Below the pieces are notes generated by a model. That model did no database searches, had not been told where the DNA came from, and saw only the letters and a list, made by a program, of their open reading frames with translations. From Candidatus Dadabacteria bacterium (GTDB lineage: Bacteria > J088), in the NCBI GenBank assembly GCA_003695505.1, contig RFIY01000006.1, positions 1 to 15,258 of the forward strand: a stretch of 15,258 bases of DNA. Direction: 5' to 3'. Position 1 is the first letter of the stretch; each line of letters starts with the position of its first letter. A program made the position numbers and the translations under genes. Shown piece after piece: positions 7,303 through 14,542 of this stretch.

Positions 7303-8285
7303 GGCACGAGGACGCCTGTCAGCATTTGCCCGATCAGGTCATCGGTCGTCACGCCGCGGGTCTCGGCGGCGAATGTCAGCAGCAGGCGGTGCCGCAACAC
7401 CATCGGCGCGACGTCCTTGACGTCCTGCGGCGTAACGAATGCGCGTCCGTCGAGAATGGCGCGCGCACGGGACGCAATGCTCAGACCGAGCGTTGCCCGT
7501 GGACTCGCACCGTATTCGATCCATTCACTGAGCTCGGACAGACGATAGTCCGTGGGTCGACGCGTGCAATCCACCAGACGCACGATGTACTCCTCGACGC
7601 GGGGATCGACATACAGTGCCCGCGCCAGATCCCGACCCCGCAGCAGCACCTCCCGCCCCGCGACGCGCTGAACCTGCGGCTGGCCGTGCTGAATCCGCCG
7701 CAGGATTTCAAGCTCTTCATCACGCGTCGGGTGCTTCAGCAACACCTTGAGCAGAAAACGGTCCATCTGTGCTTCCGGAAGCGGGAATGTACCCTCCTGC
7801 TCGATCGGATTCTGTGTGGCCAGCACCATGAATGGCTCTTCGAGCGCGAACGTTTCCCCCGCCAGCGTGACCTGGCGTTCTTCCATGACTTCGAGCAGCG
7901 CGGATTGCACCTTGGCCGGCGCGCGGTTGATCTCATCCGCGAGAATGATCTGGGCAAAGATCGGTCCCTTGCGCGTCGAGAACTCGCCACTCTTCGGATC
8001 GTAGACTTCGGTGCCAACAACGTCACTTGGCAACAGATCAGGCGTGAACTGGATGCGGTGAAACGCGAGATCAAGCGCGCCGGCCAATGCCTTGACTGCC
8101 GTCGTCTTGGCAAGGCCAGGCACGCCTTCGAGCAACACATGGCCATTGGCAAGCAATGCGATCAGCAGCGCATCGACCATCGTCTGCTGACCGACGATGA
8201 CGCGCTGAAGTTCGGCGCGGATGGACTGCAGCGTCGGCAGCAGTTCGGCGACGGCCGCTTCGTCCGCACGAGGCTGTTCGGACAT
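7299..8285 (-). CDS. moxR: MoxR-family AAA+ ATPase, first gene of the Bat operon
   Basis: A 328-residue AAA+ ATPase with all key elements: Walker A GVPGLAKT (54-61, K60), Walker B ILADE (114-118), sensor 1 ATQNP (N159), the MoxR-typical EGTFPLPEAQMDRF stretch (164-177), and a GASPRA sensor-2 region in the C-terminal lid. The length is normal for the family. MoxR proteins are chaperone-like ATPases that mature or remodel VWA-domain partners; here three such partners follow in the same operon. The ATG at 8285 has AAAGGA nine bases upstream. As the first gene, its upstream gap (8286-8390) should contain the operon promoter, but no convincing -35/-10 pair could be picked out. Confidence 0.96.
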   Translation of the reverse strand: MSEQPRADEAAVAELLPTLQSIRAELQRVIVGQQTMVDALLIALLANGHVLLEGVPGLAKTTAVKALAGALDLAFHRIQFTPDLLPSDVVGTEVYDPKSGEFSTRKGPIFAQIILADEINRAPAKVQSALLEVMEERQVTLAGETFALEEPFMVLATQNPIEQEGTFPLPEAQMDRFLLKVLLKHPTRDEELEILRRIQHGQPQVQRVAGREVLLRGRDLARALYVDPRVEEYIVRLVDCTRRPTDYRLSELSEWIEYGASPRATLGLSIASRARAILDGRAFVTPQDVKDVAPMVLRHRLLLTFAAETRGVTTDDLIGQMLTGVLVP

Positions 8286-8390
8286 CGGATATGATCCTTT
8301 CGGCAGAGGATGCAGAAACCTGTACCTGAAAATTGGGTTTGACCCATGTTACCCTGCGACTGTTCCCGACGAAATGAACCGGAGCTGGCG
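8286..8390. promoter_or_regulatory. Divergent control region between moxR and msrB
   Basis: This 105-base gap must hold the start signals for the seven-gene Bat operon (minus) and msrB (plus). It contains a small perfect inverted repeat, TGGGT-TTG-ACCCA, at 8334-8346. The repeat could be an operator shared by both directions. It is near the middle of the gap, about 48 bases from the moxR start and 44 from msrB. I see no clear sigma-70 hexamers and no CRP- or FNR-type box. Confidence 0.45.
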
Positions 8391-8774
8391 ATGACAACAT
8401 CTGACGAATGGCGCGGCAAACTCGACCCCGAGACCTACCGCATAACACGCGGTTGCGGCACGGAGCCACCGTTCCGAAATCGCTACTGGAATTGCAAAGA
8501 GGACGGCGTCTATCACTGCATCTGCTGTGGCGCACCGCTGTTCGACGCTACCGCCAAATACGACTCCGGCACCGGCTGGCCCAGCTTCTGGCAACCGATT
8601 GACAGCGCGCATATCGGCGAGCGCCGCGACGACAGCCACGGCATGATCCGCACCGAGGTCCACTGCGCTGCCTGTGGCGCGCATCTGGGTCATGTGTTTC
8701 CGGACGGACCGCCTCCGACGGGGCTGCGTTACTGCATCAATTCCGCTTCACTTGAGCTACGTCCGCGCAAGTAG
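8391..8774 (+). CDS. msrB: Peptide-methionine (R)-S-oxide reductase MsrB
   Basis: A 127-residue MsrB that reduces methionine-R-sulfoxide in proteins, using thioredoxin-type reductant. Visible family marks are [11 protein letters not shown] (24-33), the first zinc pair CICC (C43, C46), [11 protein letters not shown] (59-69), the second zinc pair CAAC (C92, C95) followed by [23 protein letters not shown], with C115 the catalytic cysteine. C22 lies beside the spot where some MsrBs have the resolving cysteine, so a disulfide route is possible but not certain. I chose the ATG at 8391 because GGAG lies six bases upstream and it gives the normal length. An in-frame ATG at 8346 would add a 15-residue non-conserved extension. 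The gene is divergent from moxR and convergent with the large lipoprotein gene (18-base gap, no visible terminator). The protein lacks a signal peptide, so it is cytosolic. Confidence 0.95.
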   Translation: MTTSDEWRGKLDPETYRITRGCGTEPPFRNRYWNCKEDGVYHCICCGAPLFDATAKYDSGTGWPSFWQPIDSAHIGERRDDSHGMIRTEVHCAACGAHLGHVFPDGPPPTGLRYCINSASLELRPRK

Positions 8775-8792
8775 TACGGCAGCAGTCCGGCG

Positions 8793-11700
8793 TCAGAACG
8801 GCTGGACGCGCACGATGTCTTTCGCCGAAACACTTCCGGCGAAGTCGTGCAAATACAGCCCCTGACCGCTGTCATCGCTGTAGACGAACGCATGGGGACG
8901 GCCTGCCGCATCAATGATGAGCCGAGTGCTATCGGGGTTCAGAAACGGCGCATCCGCCGTACCAACGAGCCGACCACGCAACCACTGCCCACCGACCCGG
9001 ATCGCGACGGCTGCGCTGGCAACACCGCCCGCCAACCAGCCATAGATCACCGACGGACGCCCCTGGGCATCCACCGCCAGATCGAGACCAGGCCCCGCGG
9101 TGCCCGCTGTTTCGATCGGCTCAACCTGCCACTGACCATCCTCACGAACGGCATAGTACAGATCGAAACTGCCTGACGTCACGAAGGCGACGTGTGGTCG
9201 TCCTGTTGCATCGAATGCCAGCGCCGTCGCCTGAACGCCACCGGCCGACGACGCAATGGTCGAAACGCTCCAGCCAGCCTTTGTCTGCTCCACGTAGCGA
9301 ACTTCACCCTGCGTCAGGTTGCCGTAAACGATCCCGACACGCCCATCCCAACTTCGCGCCGCGCTCGCAAACAGACCGGTATCGCTGTCGGTTTCAATCG
9401 TTTCGCGTGTCCACGAGGCGTCCTGGCCCCGATAATGAACGAGCTGGTCCATGCCACCCACTTGCTGGCAGACGATATCGACCATACCGCCACTGTCCGG
9501 CAGCACCGAAGGATAGCGACCGATATCACCGGTGGCGTCCACGAGCCAGGTTTGCCACGCACCTGTTGTCGTCCGGCGGGCGTAATACAGATCACGGCCG
9601 GTCTGGTTGAACCACGCGGCGTGGGCCACACCATTGCTCAGGGCGATCGCGTTTTGACCGACGATGCCAGACTGGACGGTCACCGTTTCGTAGTGCCATG
9701 GACCCGTCGCATCGTGGGCATAGACCAGCCGCCCGCCCGGATTGTACAGCAGGTGTATGCCGCTCGGGTCAAGCGCCGCATCCAGTCCGCCCTGGATGTT
9801 CGCTTCGCGATGAAACACCTGCGGCAACGTTCGGCGGCCGCTCGCATGCATATGGTAGACGCCGCTCAGTCCCTGAATCGTCAGAAGCAGGTCGGCTGAA
9901 CTGTCTTCGCGCGCAACAATGGCGAACTTGCCTGGCGCGCCCTGCCGATCGACCTGCACGGCGTCAAACGTAACGCCGTCCGGACTCGACAACAACCAGG
10001 TGGACGATCCTGCAGTTCCTGTGCCGTATGCGGCGAGCAGCCACTGACCGAAGCGATCCATATCCGCAGACAGCAAAAAGTGGGCGATCCCGGTCGGTAG
10101 CGTCGCAAACGTGACCGACCAGCTACCCGATCCGGCGTCGCGACGCGCTGCGTGCAGGATCTGGTTGGCAGGCGATTGTTGCGTCGTATAAACGAGGCGC
10201 GTCGAGCCATCGGGATGGACGCGCAGCACCGATTGATGGCCCGCATTGGTATTGGCATCGAGAAGTGCAAAGGACCATCCACCACCTTGCTTACGCGCGT
10301 AGTGCAGCCCATTGTCGCGCCAGACCAGTTCGATCACATTACCCGCCACGGCGAGTGCCGGATCCTCGATACTGACCACGCGCGATGTCACGGGTTCGCG
10401 GGACCACGTCCCGGTCGCGTCCGTCGCATACCACAGCGTTCCGCCGATGTCGGAAAACGCCAGATGCCGTGCGCCGGCAGTGTCGATCACAAACGCGATC
10501 CGACCCTGCGTGCCCCAGCCGCCGGGGTCGCTGACATCCCAGGCGCCCGCATTCTCGCGCGCGAGGCGGATTTCACTCTGTTTTGCCCAGGCCATCTCCG
10601 GAATGCCCTGGGGATCAACCGCGATAACCGGATAAATCCCGTCCGATGACACCGTCGTCACGCTCCAGCCCGCAGTCGTTTCTTGTGCATATTCGATCGC
10701 GCCATTGTTGCGCCAGACCGCGCGCAGGAAGCCGTCGATGCCACGCGCCGCCGACAACTGAGTCGGGGTTTGCGTCGCGATCTGTTCGATGGTGTCGAAC
10801 GGCATCGCAAACGCGCTTTCCTGGACCTGGCTGTTGTCGACATTACCGGTTTTCACGCGCAGATCGCCGTTGACGCGATCATCGCCATTCGGAAGCGTCG
10901 CCGTCCACTGACCATCGGCGAACAGTACGCTGTCCGTAAGTCCGTCGCGCGTCGATGCGGACAGTCGTCCAGACAGGCTGAAGGTGCCGGCATTCGGCCG
11001 GTACCCGAATTGCCATGTCCCGTCTACATCACGCAACCAGAACGCTTCGTCGACGGGCGCAAACGGGACAGTGGCCACGACATTCGACCAGGCCGAGACG
11101 AGCCCCAGGTCGTCCAGGGTCCGGACGCGCCACGAATGCAACGCGCCCGTCGTCGCGCTGACATCGGCCCGGAATGTATGCTGCAGCGCGCCAACTTGCG
11201 CGATGGTCACAAAATCGGGCTGCCCGCTGACGAGCTGCTGCACCTCGTACCCCTGCAGCGTCGGTTCGACGGCGGAGAAATCCGACCAGGCCAGTTCCAC
11301 CTCGGTCTGGGCCACGGCAAACAGATCCCCGTCGAGATCGCGGATCTGCAACGCGGGCACAGGCGGCGGCGTTGTATCGAGCACGATGCTGCCTGCGTTC
11401 ACGCTGCTGTTGCCGGCCGCATCGCGGACCTCGACATAGAGCGTTTTCGTCCCGTCTCCCGTCGGCAGCGGCCACGGGAACGCCGTCCGCAGCGGCTCCC
11501 AGACTGCACCGCTGAAGGTGGGTAAGGTGCTGACGCGCATCTGTTGCACATCGCTGCTGACCCCGGACAGGGTCAGCCAGACGACGCCCTGCGCCGTGCG
11601 ACCGCTGATGCCTTCGACGCCTGTCACGGCGAGCGACGCCGTCGGTGATTGCCGATCTACATCGACAACCGCGCTGACCGGCAACGACAGGTTTCCTGCC

Positions 11701-12914
11701 TGATCCACGGCCTGCGCCCAGATGACACGTTGCGCCGTCGTACCGGCCGAAACCGGCGTCAGCGCCCACAACCGCGTCGGATCGGGCGACAGCTCGCCAG
11801 CCGAAGCGAGCGTCTCCGCGGAATCGTTGGCGATGCGGATGCCGCGCACACCGCTGCCCTGATCGCTGGCGGCGACCATCAGCGTGATCACGTCGGACGG
11901 CACCGTTGTTGATTCGGGCGCCAGCGTCAGCACGGGCGATGCGGTGTCAACCCGCACCTCAGTCCAGAGGTCATCGAGCTGCTGTCCGACGCTGTTGCGC
12001 ACCCGAACGCAAATGCGCCACGGACCGTCCGCCGGGACGGTGACCGAAGTCGTTGCCTGATATTCGAGCCACGCGCTCCAGCTCGCCGCGCCACAGGCCA
12101 CCCCGGCGGTGACCGCTGCAAGGCTCATCTCACTCGCGCCATTGAAGGCGCTGATCTGCAGGGCAACGGCACGGCTGTTCTGGATTTGACCGCCCGCCGG
12201 GTTGACGAAACCGGTCAATGGATAGAGCAGCAGATCCGGGAGTTGCACCTGATCCGTCGCCGCGAGTGCGCTGTCGCTGACCGTAAAACTACCGGTCGTG
12301 TACCGGGGATGGGTGACCCGGCCGCGTACCGACCGACTGCGACGCGGCACATCGACGCGATAGCGACCGTCAGGGCCGACGATCGTCGACCAGGTCTGCT
12401 CTGTCCCGACGGACGGGGTGTTGGCAGGCGCACAGGACAACCCCGGCGGAACTGTATCGTCACTGGTCACCGTGACGGCGACGGCCGCTCCCTGCGGGCT
12501 GCCGTCGTCGGCGACACCGATCCGGCCGCTGAGCGCCACGGTCGCCTCGCGCAATTCGAACGTACCGGCGTCGAACGATGCGTCTCCGATGCTCGTTGCG
12601 ACAATGATCTCGTCGAGCGGCTCGTATCCGTCCACTTCAGCCTCGATGCGCCAGGCGCCGGCAACGGCGTCGGTAACGGCGAAGCCCCCGCCGGTCGCGG
12701 TCGTCACATCAATGCTGCCGAGCGGCCCCGTCAGGCGGATCGGAACCCCGGCGCAATAGCCGAGTCCGTCCAGCAGCAACCGCCCTTCAAACGCAGATTC
12801 CAGATCGACCCGCGCGTCGAAGGAAACGCCACCCGAGTCACCCTGTTCCGCTGGCTTACACGCCGCAGCAAATACGAAAATTGCGCAGAAACGCAGGAAA
12901 ATGCGCACGCCCAT
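8793..12914 (-). CDS. Very large multidomain lipoprotein: Ig/Fn3-like N-half, beta-propeller-like repeat C-half
   Basis: A 1373-residue protein with a lipoprotein signal (hydrophobic core then FAAAC, lipidated C19, Lys at +2). Residues 45-235 hold carboxypeptidase-regulatory-like/Ig-like modules (TGGGFAV ... GPDGRYRVDVP). About 240-515 holds bacterial Ig-like modules with the phrases WAQAVDQAGN (399-408) and VEVRDAAGN (494-502). About 515-618 is Fn3-like (DTTPPPVPALQIRDLDGD onward). About 620-705 is an unassigned beta-rich linker. From about 717 to the end there are about 14 repeats. The extra cysteines C54, C161, C274, C302 could form disulfides. No catalytic motif is evident; a surface adhesion or carbohydrate/protein-binding role is inferred from domain type only. 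GGGAG lies six bases before the ATG. The gene stands alone behind a CRP-type promoter. Anchored in the outer membrane is likely; surface exposure is unproven. Confidence 0.9.
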   Translation of the reverse strand: MGVRIFLRFCAIFVFAAACKPAEQGDSGGVSFDARVDLESAFEGRLLLDGLGYCAGVPIRLTGPLGSIDVTTATGGGFAVTDAVAGAWRIEAEVDGYEPLDEIIVATSIGDASFDAGTFELREATVALSGRIGVADDGSPQGAAVAVTVTSDDTVPPGLSCAPANTPSVGTEQTWSTIVGPDGRYRVDVPRRSRSVRGRVTHPRYTTGSFTVSDSALAATDQVQLPDLLLYPLTGFVNPAGGQIQNSRAVALQISAFNGASEMSLAAVTAGVACGAASWSAWLEYQATTSVTVPADGPWRICVRVRNSVGQQLDDLWTEVRVDTASPVLTLAPESTTVPSDVITLMVAASDQGSGVRGIRIANDSAETLASAGELSPDPTRLWALTPVSAGTTAQRVIWAQAVDQAGNLSLPVSAVVDVDRQSPTASLAVTGVEGISGRTAQGVVWLTLSGVSSDVQQMRVSTLPTFSGAVWEPLRTAFPWPLPTGDGTKTLYVEVRDAAGNSSVNAGSIVLDTTPPPVPALQIRDLDGDLFAVAQTEVELAWSDFSAVEPTLQGYEVQQLVSGQPDFVTIAQVGALQHTFRADVSATTGALHSWRVRTLDDLGLVSAWSNVVATVPFAPVDEAFWLRDVDGTWQFGYRPNAGTFSLSGRLSASTRDGLTDSVLFADGQWTATLPNGDDRVNGDLRVKTGNVDNSQVQESAFAMPFDTIEQIATQTPTQLSAARGIDGFLRAVWRNNGAIEYAQETTAGWSVTTVSSDGIYPVIAVDPQGIPEMAWAKQSEIRLARENAGAWDVSDPGGWGTQGRIAFVIDTAGARHLAFSDIGGTLWYATDATGTWSREPVTSRVVSIEDPALAVAGNVIELVWRDNGLHYARKQGGGWSFALLDANTNAGHQSVLRVHPDGSTRLVYTTQQSPANQILHAARRDAGSGSWSVTFATLPTGIAHFLLSADMDRFGQWLLAAYGTGTAGSSTWLLSSPDGVTFDAVQVDRQGAPGKFAIVAREDSSADLLLTIQGLSGVYHMHASGRRTLPQVFHREANIQGGLDAALDPSGIHLLYNPGGRLVYAHDATGPWHYETVTVQSGIVGQNAIALSNGVAHAAWFNQTGRDLYYARRTTTGAWQTWLVDATGDIGRYPSVLPDSGGMVDIVCQQVGGMDQLVHYRGQDASWTRETIETDSDTGLFASAARSWDGRVGIVYGNLTQGEVRYVEQTKAGWSVSTIASSAGGVQATALAFDATGRPHVAFVTSGSFDLYYAVREDGQWQVEPIETAGTAGPGLDLAVDAQGRPSVIYGWLAGGVASAAVAIRVGGQWLRGRLVGTADAPFLNPDSTRLIIDAAGRPHAFVYSDDSGQGLYLHDFAGSVSAKDIVRVQPF
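8835..10766 (-). repeat. About 14 tandem propeller-blade-like protein repeats inside the lipoprotein gene
   Basis: Residues 717-1360 of the lipoprotein consist of diverged units of 35-50 residues. A unit typically reads: small/hydrophobic strand, D-x-x-G-x-x-H/P, hydrophobic strand (HVAF, RAVW, HLAF, HAAW), turn, aromatic strand (LYYA, LWYA, IEYA, VRYV), then GxW-plus-beta-strand (GWSVTTV, GTWSREPV, GQWQVEPI). By eye I count units starting near 719, 761, 804, 851, 894, 946, 997, 1043, 1087, 1134, 1182, 1229, 1277 and 1329. Fourteen would equal two seven-bladed propellers. The last unit is short and the C-terminal VRVQPF could close the ring. The repeats are diverged at the DNA level, so they are old. 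Confidence 0.75.
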
Positions 12915-12974
12915 ACCTCGCTCCCGTCAGACTCAGACTGCGTTATCGATTCGCCGAACCCCCACTGTAGAACC

Positions 12975-13016
12975 ATTGTCTCACAGAGGAACGCGAAATC
13001 TGTGATCCAGATCACA
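12975..13016 (-). promoter_or_regulatory. Class II CRP-type promoter of the large lipoprotein gene
   Basis: TGTGATC-CA-GATCACA at 13001-13016 is a perfect palindrome and a full match to the CRP core TGTGA-N6-TCACA. On the minus strand a -10-like GACAAT lies at 12980-12975, its centre 31 bases from the box centre (13008.5). This is the spacing of class II CRP-activated promoters, where the box sits at about -41.5. The predicted start is near 12968 (an A), giving a leader of about 54 bases before the ATG at 12914. No -35 hexamer is needed in this arrangement. The match is seen in sequence; that a Crp-like protein with cAMP uses it is inferred. Confidence 0.75.
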
Positions 13017-13045
13017 CTCTGGCCAAACCAGGAAAGGCGGCGAAT

Positions 13046-13774
13046 TCACGGCAGTTTCACGGTTCCGGCGCGCACCTGCTCCAGAAACGGCTCGAACAGG
13101 TAGTCAATGTCTGGCAGCAGCGCCTCGATCGACATCGGCAAGGTCTGAGCCAGTAAATCGAGCGCAACCAGGCCGTTCAGCGTGCCGTCGCCCTCGGCGG
13201 CAAAGCGGAGCCGGTCGGCAAAGGCCCGGTTGACGGTCTGGACTTCCTCGTAGATCGCGGCCAGACCTTCCAGGTTGAATCCCACATCGAGTTCGCGCAG
13301 CCGCGCGATATAGCAGGCAAGCAGGTACGAACCCGTTGCGCGGAAGAGCGTCTCCTCCGGGTCGGCAAACGGCAGATGGAAACGGGCCATCGGACGAAAA
13401 AAGGTCAGGTGCGGACAGTCGCTGGTCGCCATCACGAGTCCGATCAGCGATGCGAGCGCCGACTCCACGGTCGTCTCGGCGGAAATGACGCGATTCTCGG
13501 TTTCGACGCGCACCTTGCACGTTTCGTACGAATAAACGCGTTTGAACCCCTCGATGACCGTGACCAGATTTGCGGCGGGCGGACACTGCGGCGCGTCGGC
13601 CGGCTTCAGCGGACAGTTGCTGCACTGCTGGTGCTCCAGTTGCGTCCAGACCGGCAATTCATCCGGTGGTTGCGGATCAACGAGCTGCATTGTCCGGGCA
13701 TCGAAGCGGAACGCGAAGCGTTCATCCGCCTGTCCAGGGACCGTAATCTCCCAGGCAATTGTGATGGTGTCCAT
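13046..13774 (-). CDS. Conserved-looking cytosolic protein of unknown function with cysteine cluster
   Basis: A 242-residue protein I cannot assign to a family. The ATG at 13774 is preferred over an in-frame one at 13834 because GGAAAGG lies six bases upstream and the protein then begins with a beta-strand pattern (MDTITIAWEITVPG). There is no signal peptide or membrane helix. The N-terminal part (1-47) looks like a beta-hairpin domain. Next come C51-X2-C54-PL, C64-PP and C86, then a helix-rich part with ATSDCPHLTFFRPMARFHLPF (117-137; C120, H122) and a long helical C-terminus. The cysteine/histidine set could bind a metal, an inference only. The gene is divergent from the exported-protein operon, with a perfect CRP palindrome about 81 bases upstream of its start. 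It precedes the lipoprotein gene, which has its own promoter in the 131-base gap. Confidence 0.82.
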   Translation of the reverse strand: MDTITIAWEITVPGQADERFAFRFDARTMQLVDPQPPDELPVWTQLEHQQCSNCPLKPADAPQCPPAANLVTVIEGFKRVYSYETCKVRVETENRVISAETTVESALASLIGLVMATSDCPHLTFFRPMARFHLPFADPEETLFRATGSYLLACYIARLRELDVGFNLEGLAAIYEEVQTVNRAFADRLRFAAEGDGTLNGLVALDLLAQTLPMSIEALLPDIDYLFEPFLEQVRAGTVKLP

Positions 13775-13843
13775 CGGCGACCTTTCCTGACGCGGGAATG
13801 TTGTGCAAACATCCTCCCCCACGATGCCACGCAAATCAAGCCG

Positions 13844-13867
13844 CGACTGTGACCTGCGTCACAGTCG
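13844..13867. promoter_or_regulatory. CRP-type palindrome between divergent genes
   Basis: Perfect 10-bp arms, CGACTGTGAC (13844-13853) and GTCACAGTCG (13858-13867), surround CTGC. The core is TGTGA-N6-TCACA at 13848-13863, a full CRP consensus core. It lies about 81 bases upstream of the minus-strand unknown gene (13774) and 90 bases upstream of the plus-strand GTG start (13946), so it could serve either or both. On the plus strand GACAAT occurs at 13879-13884, 26 bases from the box centre and therefore closer than ideal; a weaker GCGAAT at 13885-13890 is at 32 bases. On the minus strand no clear -10 was found. Confidence 0.65.
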
Positions 13868-13935
13868 TCCCAAAGCGAGACAATGCGAATGGCATCGACC
13901 TTGCTTCCGATGTCCCGGAATCGAAGTCAATTGTC

Positions 13936-13940
13936 GGAGG
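13936..13940 (+). promoter_or_regulatory. Shine-Dalgarno GGAGG that fixes a GTG start
   Basis: GGAGG lies five bases before the GTG at 13946 of the following gene. Competing in-frame ATGs at 13883 and 13967 lack comparable sites. The first would also sit on top of the -10-like GACAAT. Confidence 0.7.
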
Positions 13941-13945
13941 CCGCT

Positions 13946-14542
13946 GTGGTAAACCTGATTGAACGTATGTTGGCCGCTGTGCTGTTGTTGCCCGTCCTGA
14001 TCGCGGCGCCGGCTCAAGCGCAAGACCCAGCAGCAGAACCGAATGAGCACAGACGGGCCGCGCTCGCCGAGGTGCTTGCCGCGGATCAGGTTCCGGCCCT
14101 GGCGGTCGCAACGGACAGTGCCCTGGAAACCATCGCCATCCGCCCGGATATTGCGTTCGCGAGCGATCGTCTGCAGAACGCCACCGATGTTCGGCCCTGG
14201 AAGCGGCGTATTGGCGCGGACGCACAGGCAACGCCAAAACCCCAGGTTCGCAACGATCCGGCGGCAGTACGCCGCGCGCTCGTCGTCGGTCTGCAAGGGG
14301 CGACCACCTGCTGGCAGCGGGCCCGCCTGACGGGCATGCGCGCATCCGATCTTGGCATCCAGGCGACATTTGCCGCCAATGGGCGCGTCGAACGGCTTAC
14401 GATCCATGGCGGAGATGGCGCCCGGGACGAGCAACTGGGCCGTTGCCTCGACTATGTCGCACGCAGGATCCGACTGCCGGAACCACCCGGAGAACGTGTC
14501 TTCGTGTACACCCGCGTCGCCTTCGCCACAGCAAGACCATGA
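13946..14542 (+). CDS. Exported protein with AgmX/PglI- or TonB-C-like C-terminal domain
   Basis: A 198-residue protein read from GTG at 13946 (GGAGG five bases upstream). It has a signal peptide of about 26 residues ending PAQA before QDP. A helical, low-complexity Ala/Arg-rich middle follows. Then comes a C-terminal region of about 80 residues: GATTCWQRARLTGM, a strand pattern IQATFAANGRVERLTIHGG, DEQLGRCLDYVARRIRLPEPPG, and a final strand VFVYTRVAF. This cysteine, strand-GxV-strand, second cysteine, Pro-rich, strand layout resembles the AgmX/PglI and TonB C-terminal type of fold. That is my pattern recognition, not a confirmed assignment. The two cysteines may form a disulfide in the periplasm. 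The stop overlaps the next gene's ATG (ATGA), so it is co-translated with the serine protease. Confidence 0.75.
   Translation: MVNLIERMLAAVLLLPVLIAAPAQAQDPAAEPNEHRRAALAEVLAADQVPALAVATDSALETIAIRPDIAFASDRLQNATDVRPWKRRIGADAQATPKPQVRNDPAAVRRALVVGLQGATTCWQRARLTGMRASDLGIQATFAANGRVERLTIHGGDGARDEQLGRCLDYVARRIRLPEPPGERVFVYTRVAFATARP

Noticed and set aside
7326-8294. A 322-codon plus-strand frame opposite moxR
   Set aside because: Almost exactly mirrors moxR codon phase, no ribosome site, no domain.
12186-13103. A 305-codon plus-strand frame across the lipoprotein start and its promoter
   Set aside because: It runs through the CRP-type promoter and two gene ends, is Arg-rich and has no family features.
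13798-13812. ATGTT-N5-AACAT inverted repeat in the leader of the unknown minus-strand gene
   Set aside because: Only 5-bp arms, A/T-rich and close to chance expectation; no family of operators recognised.
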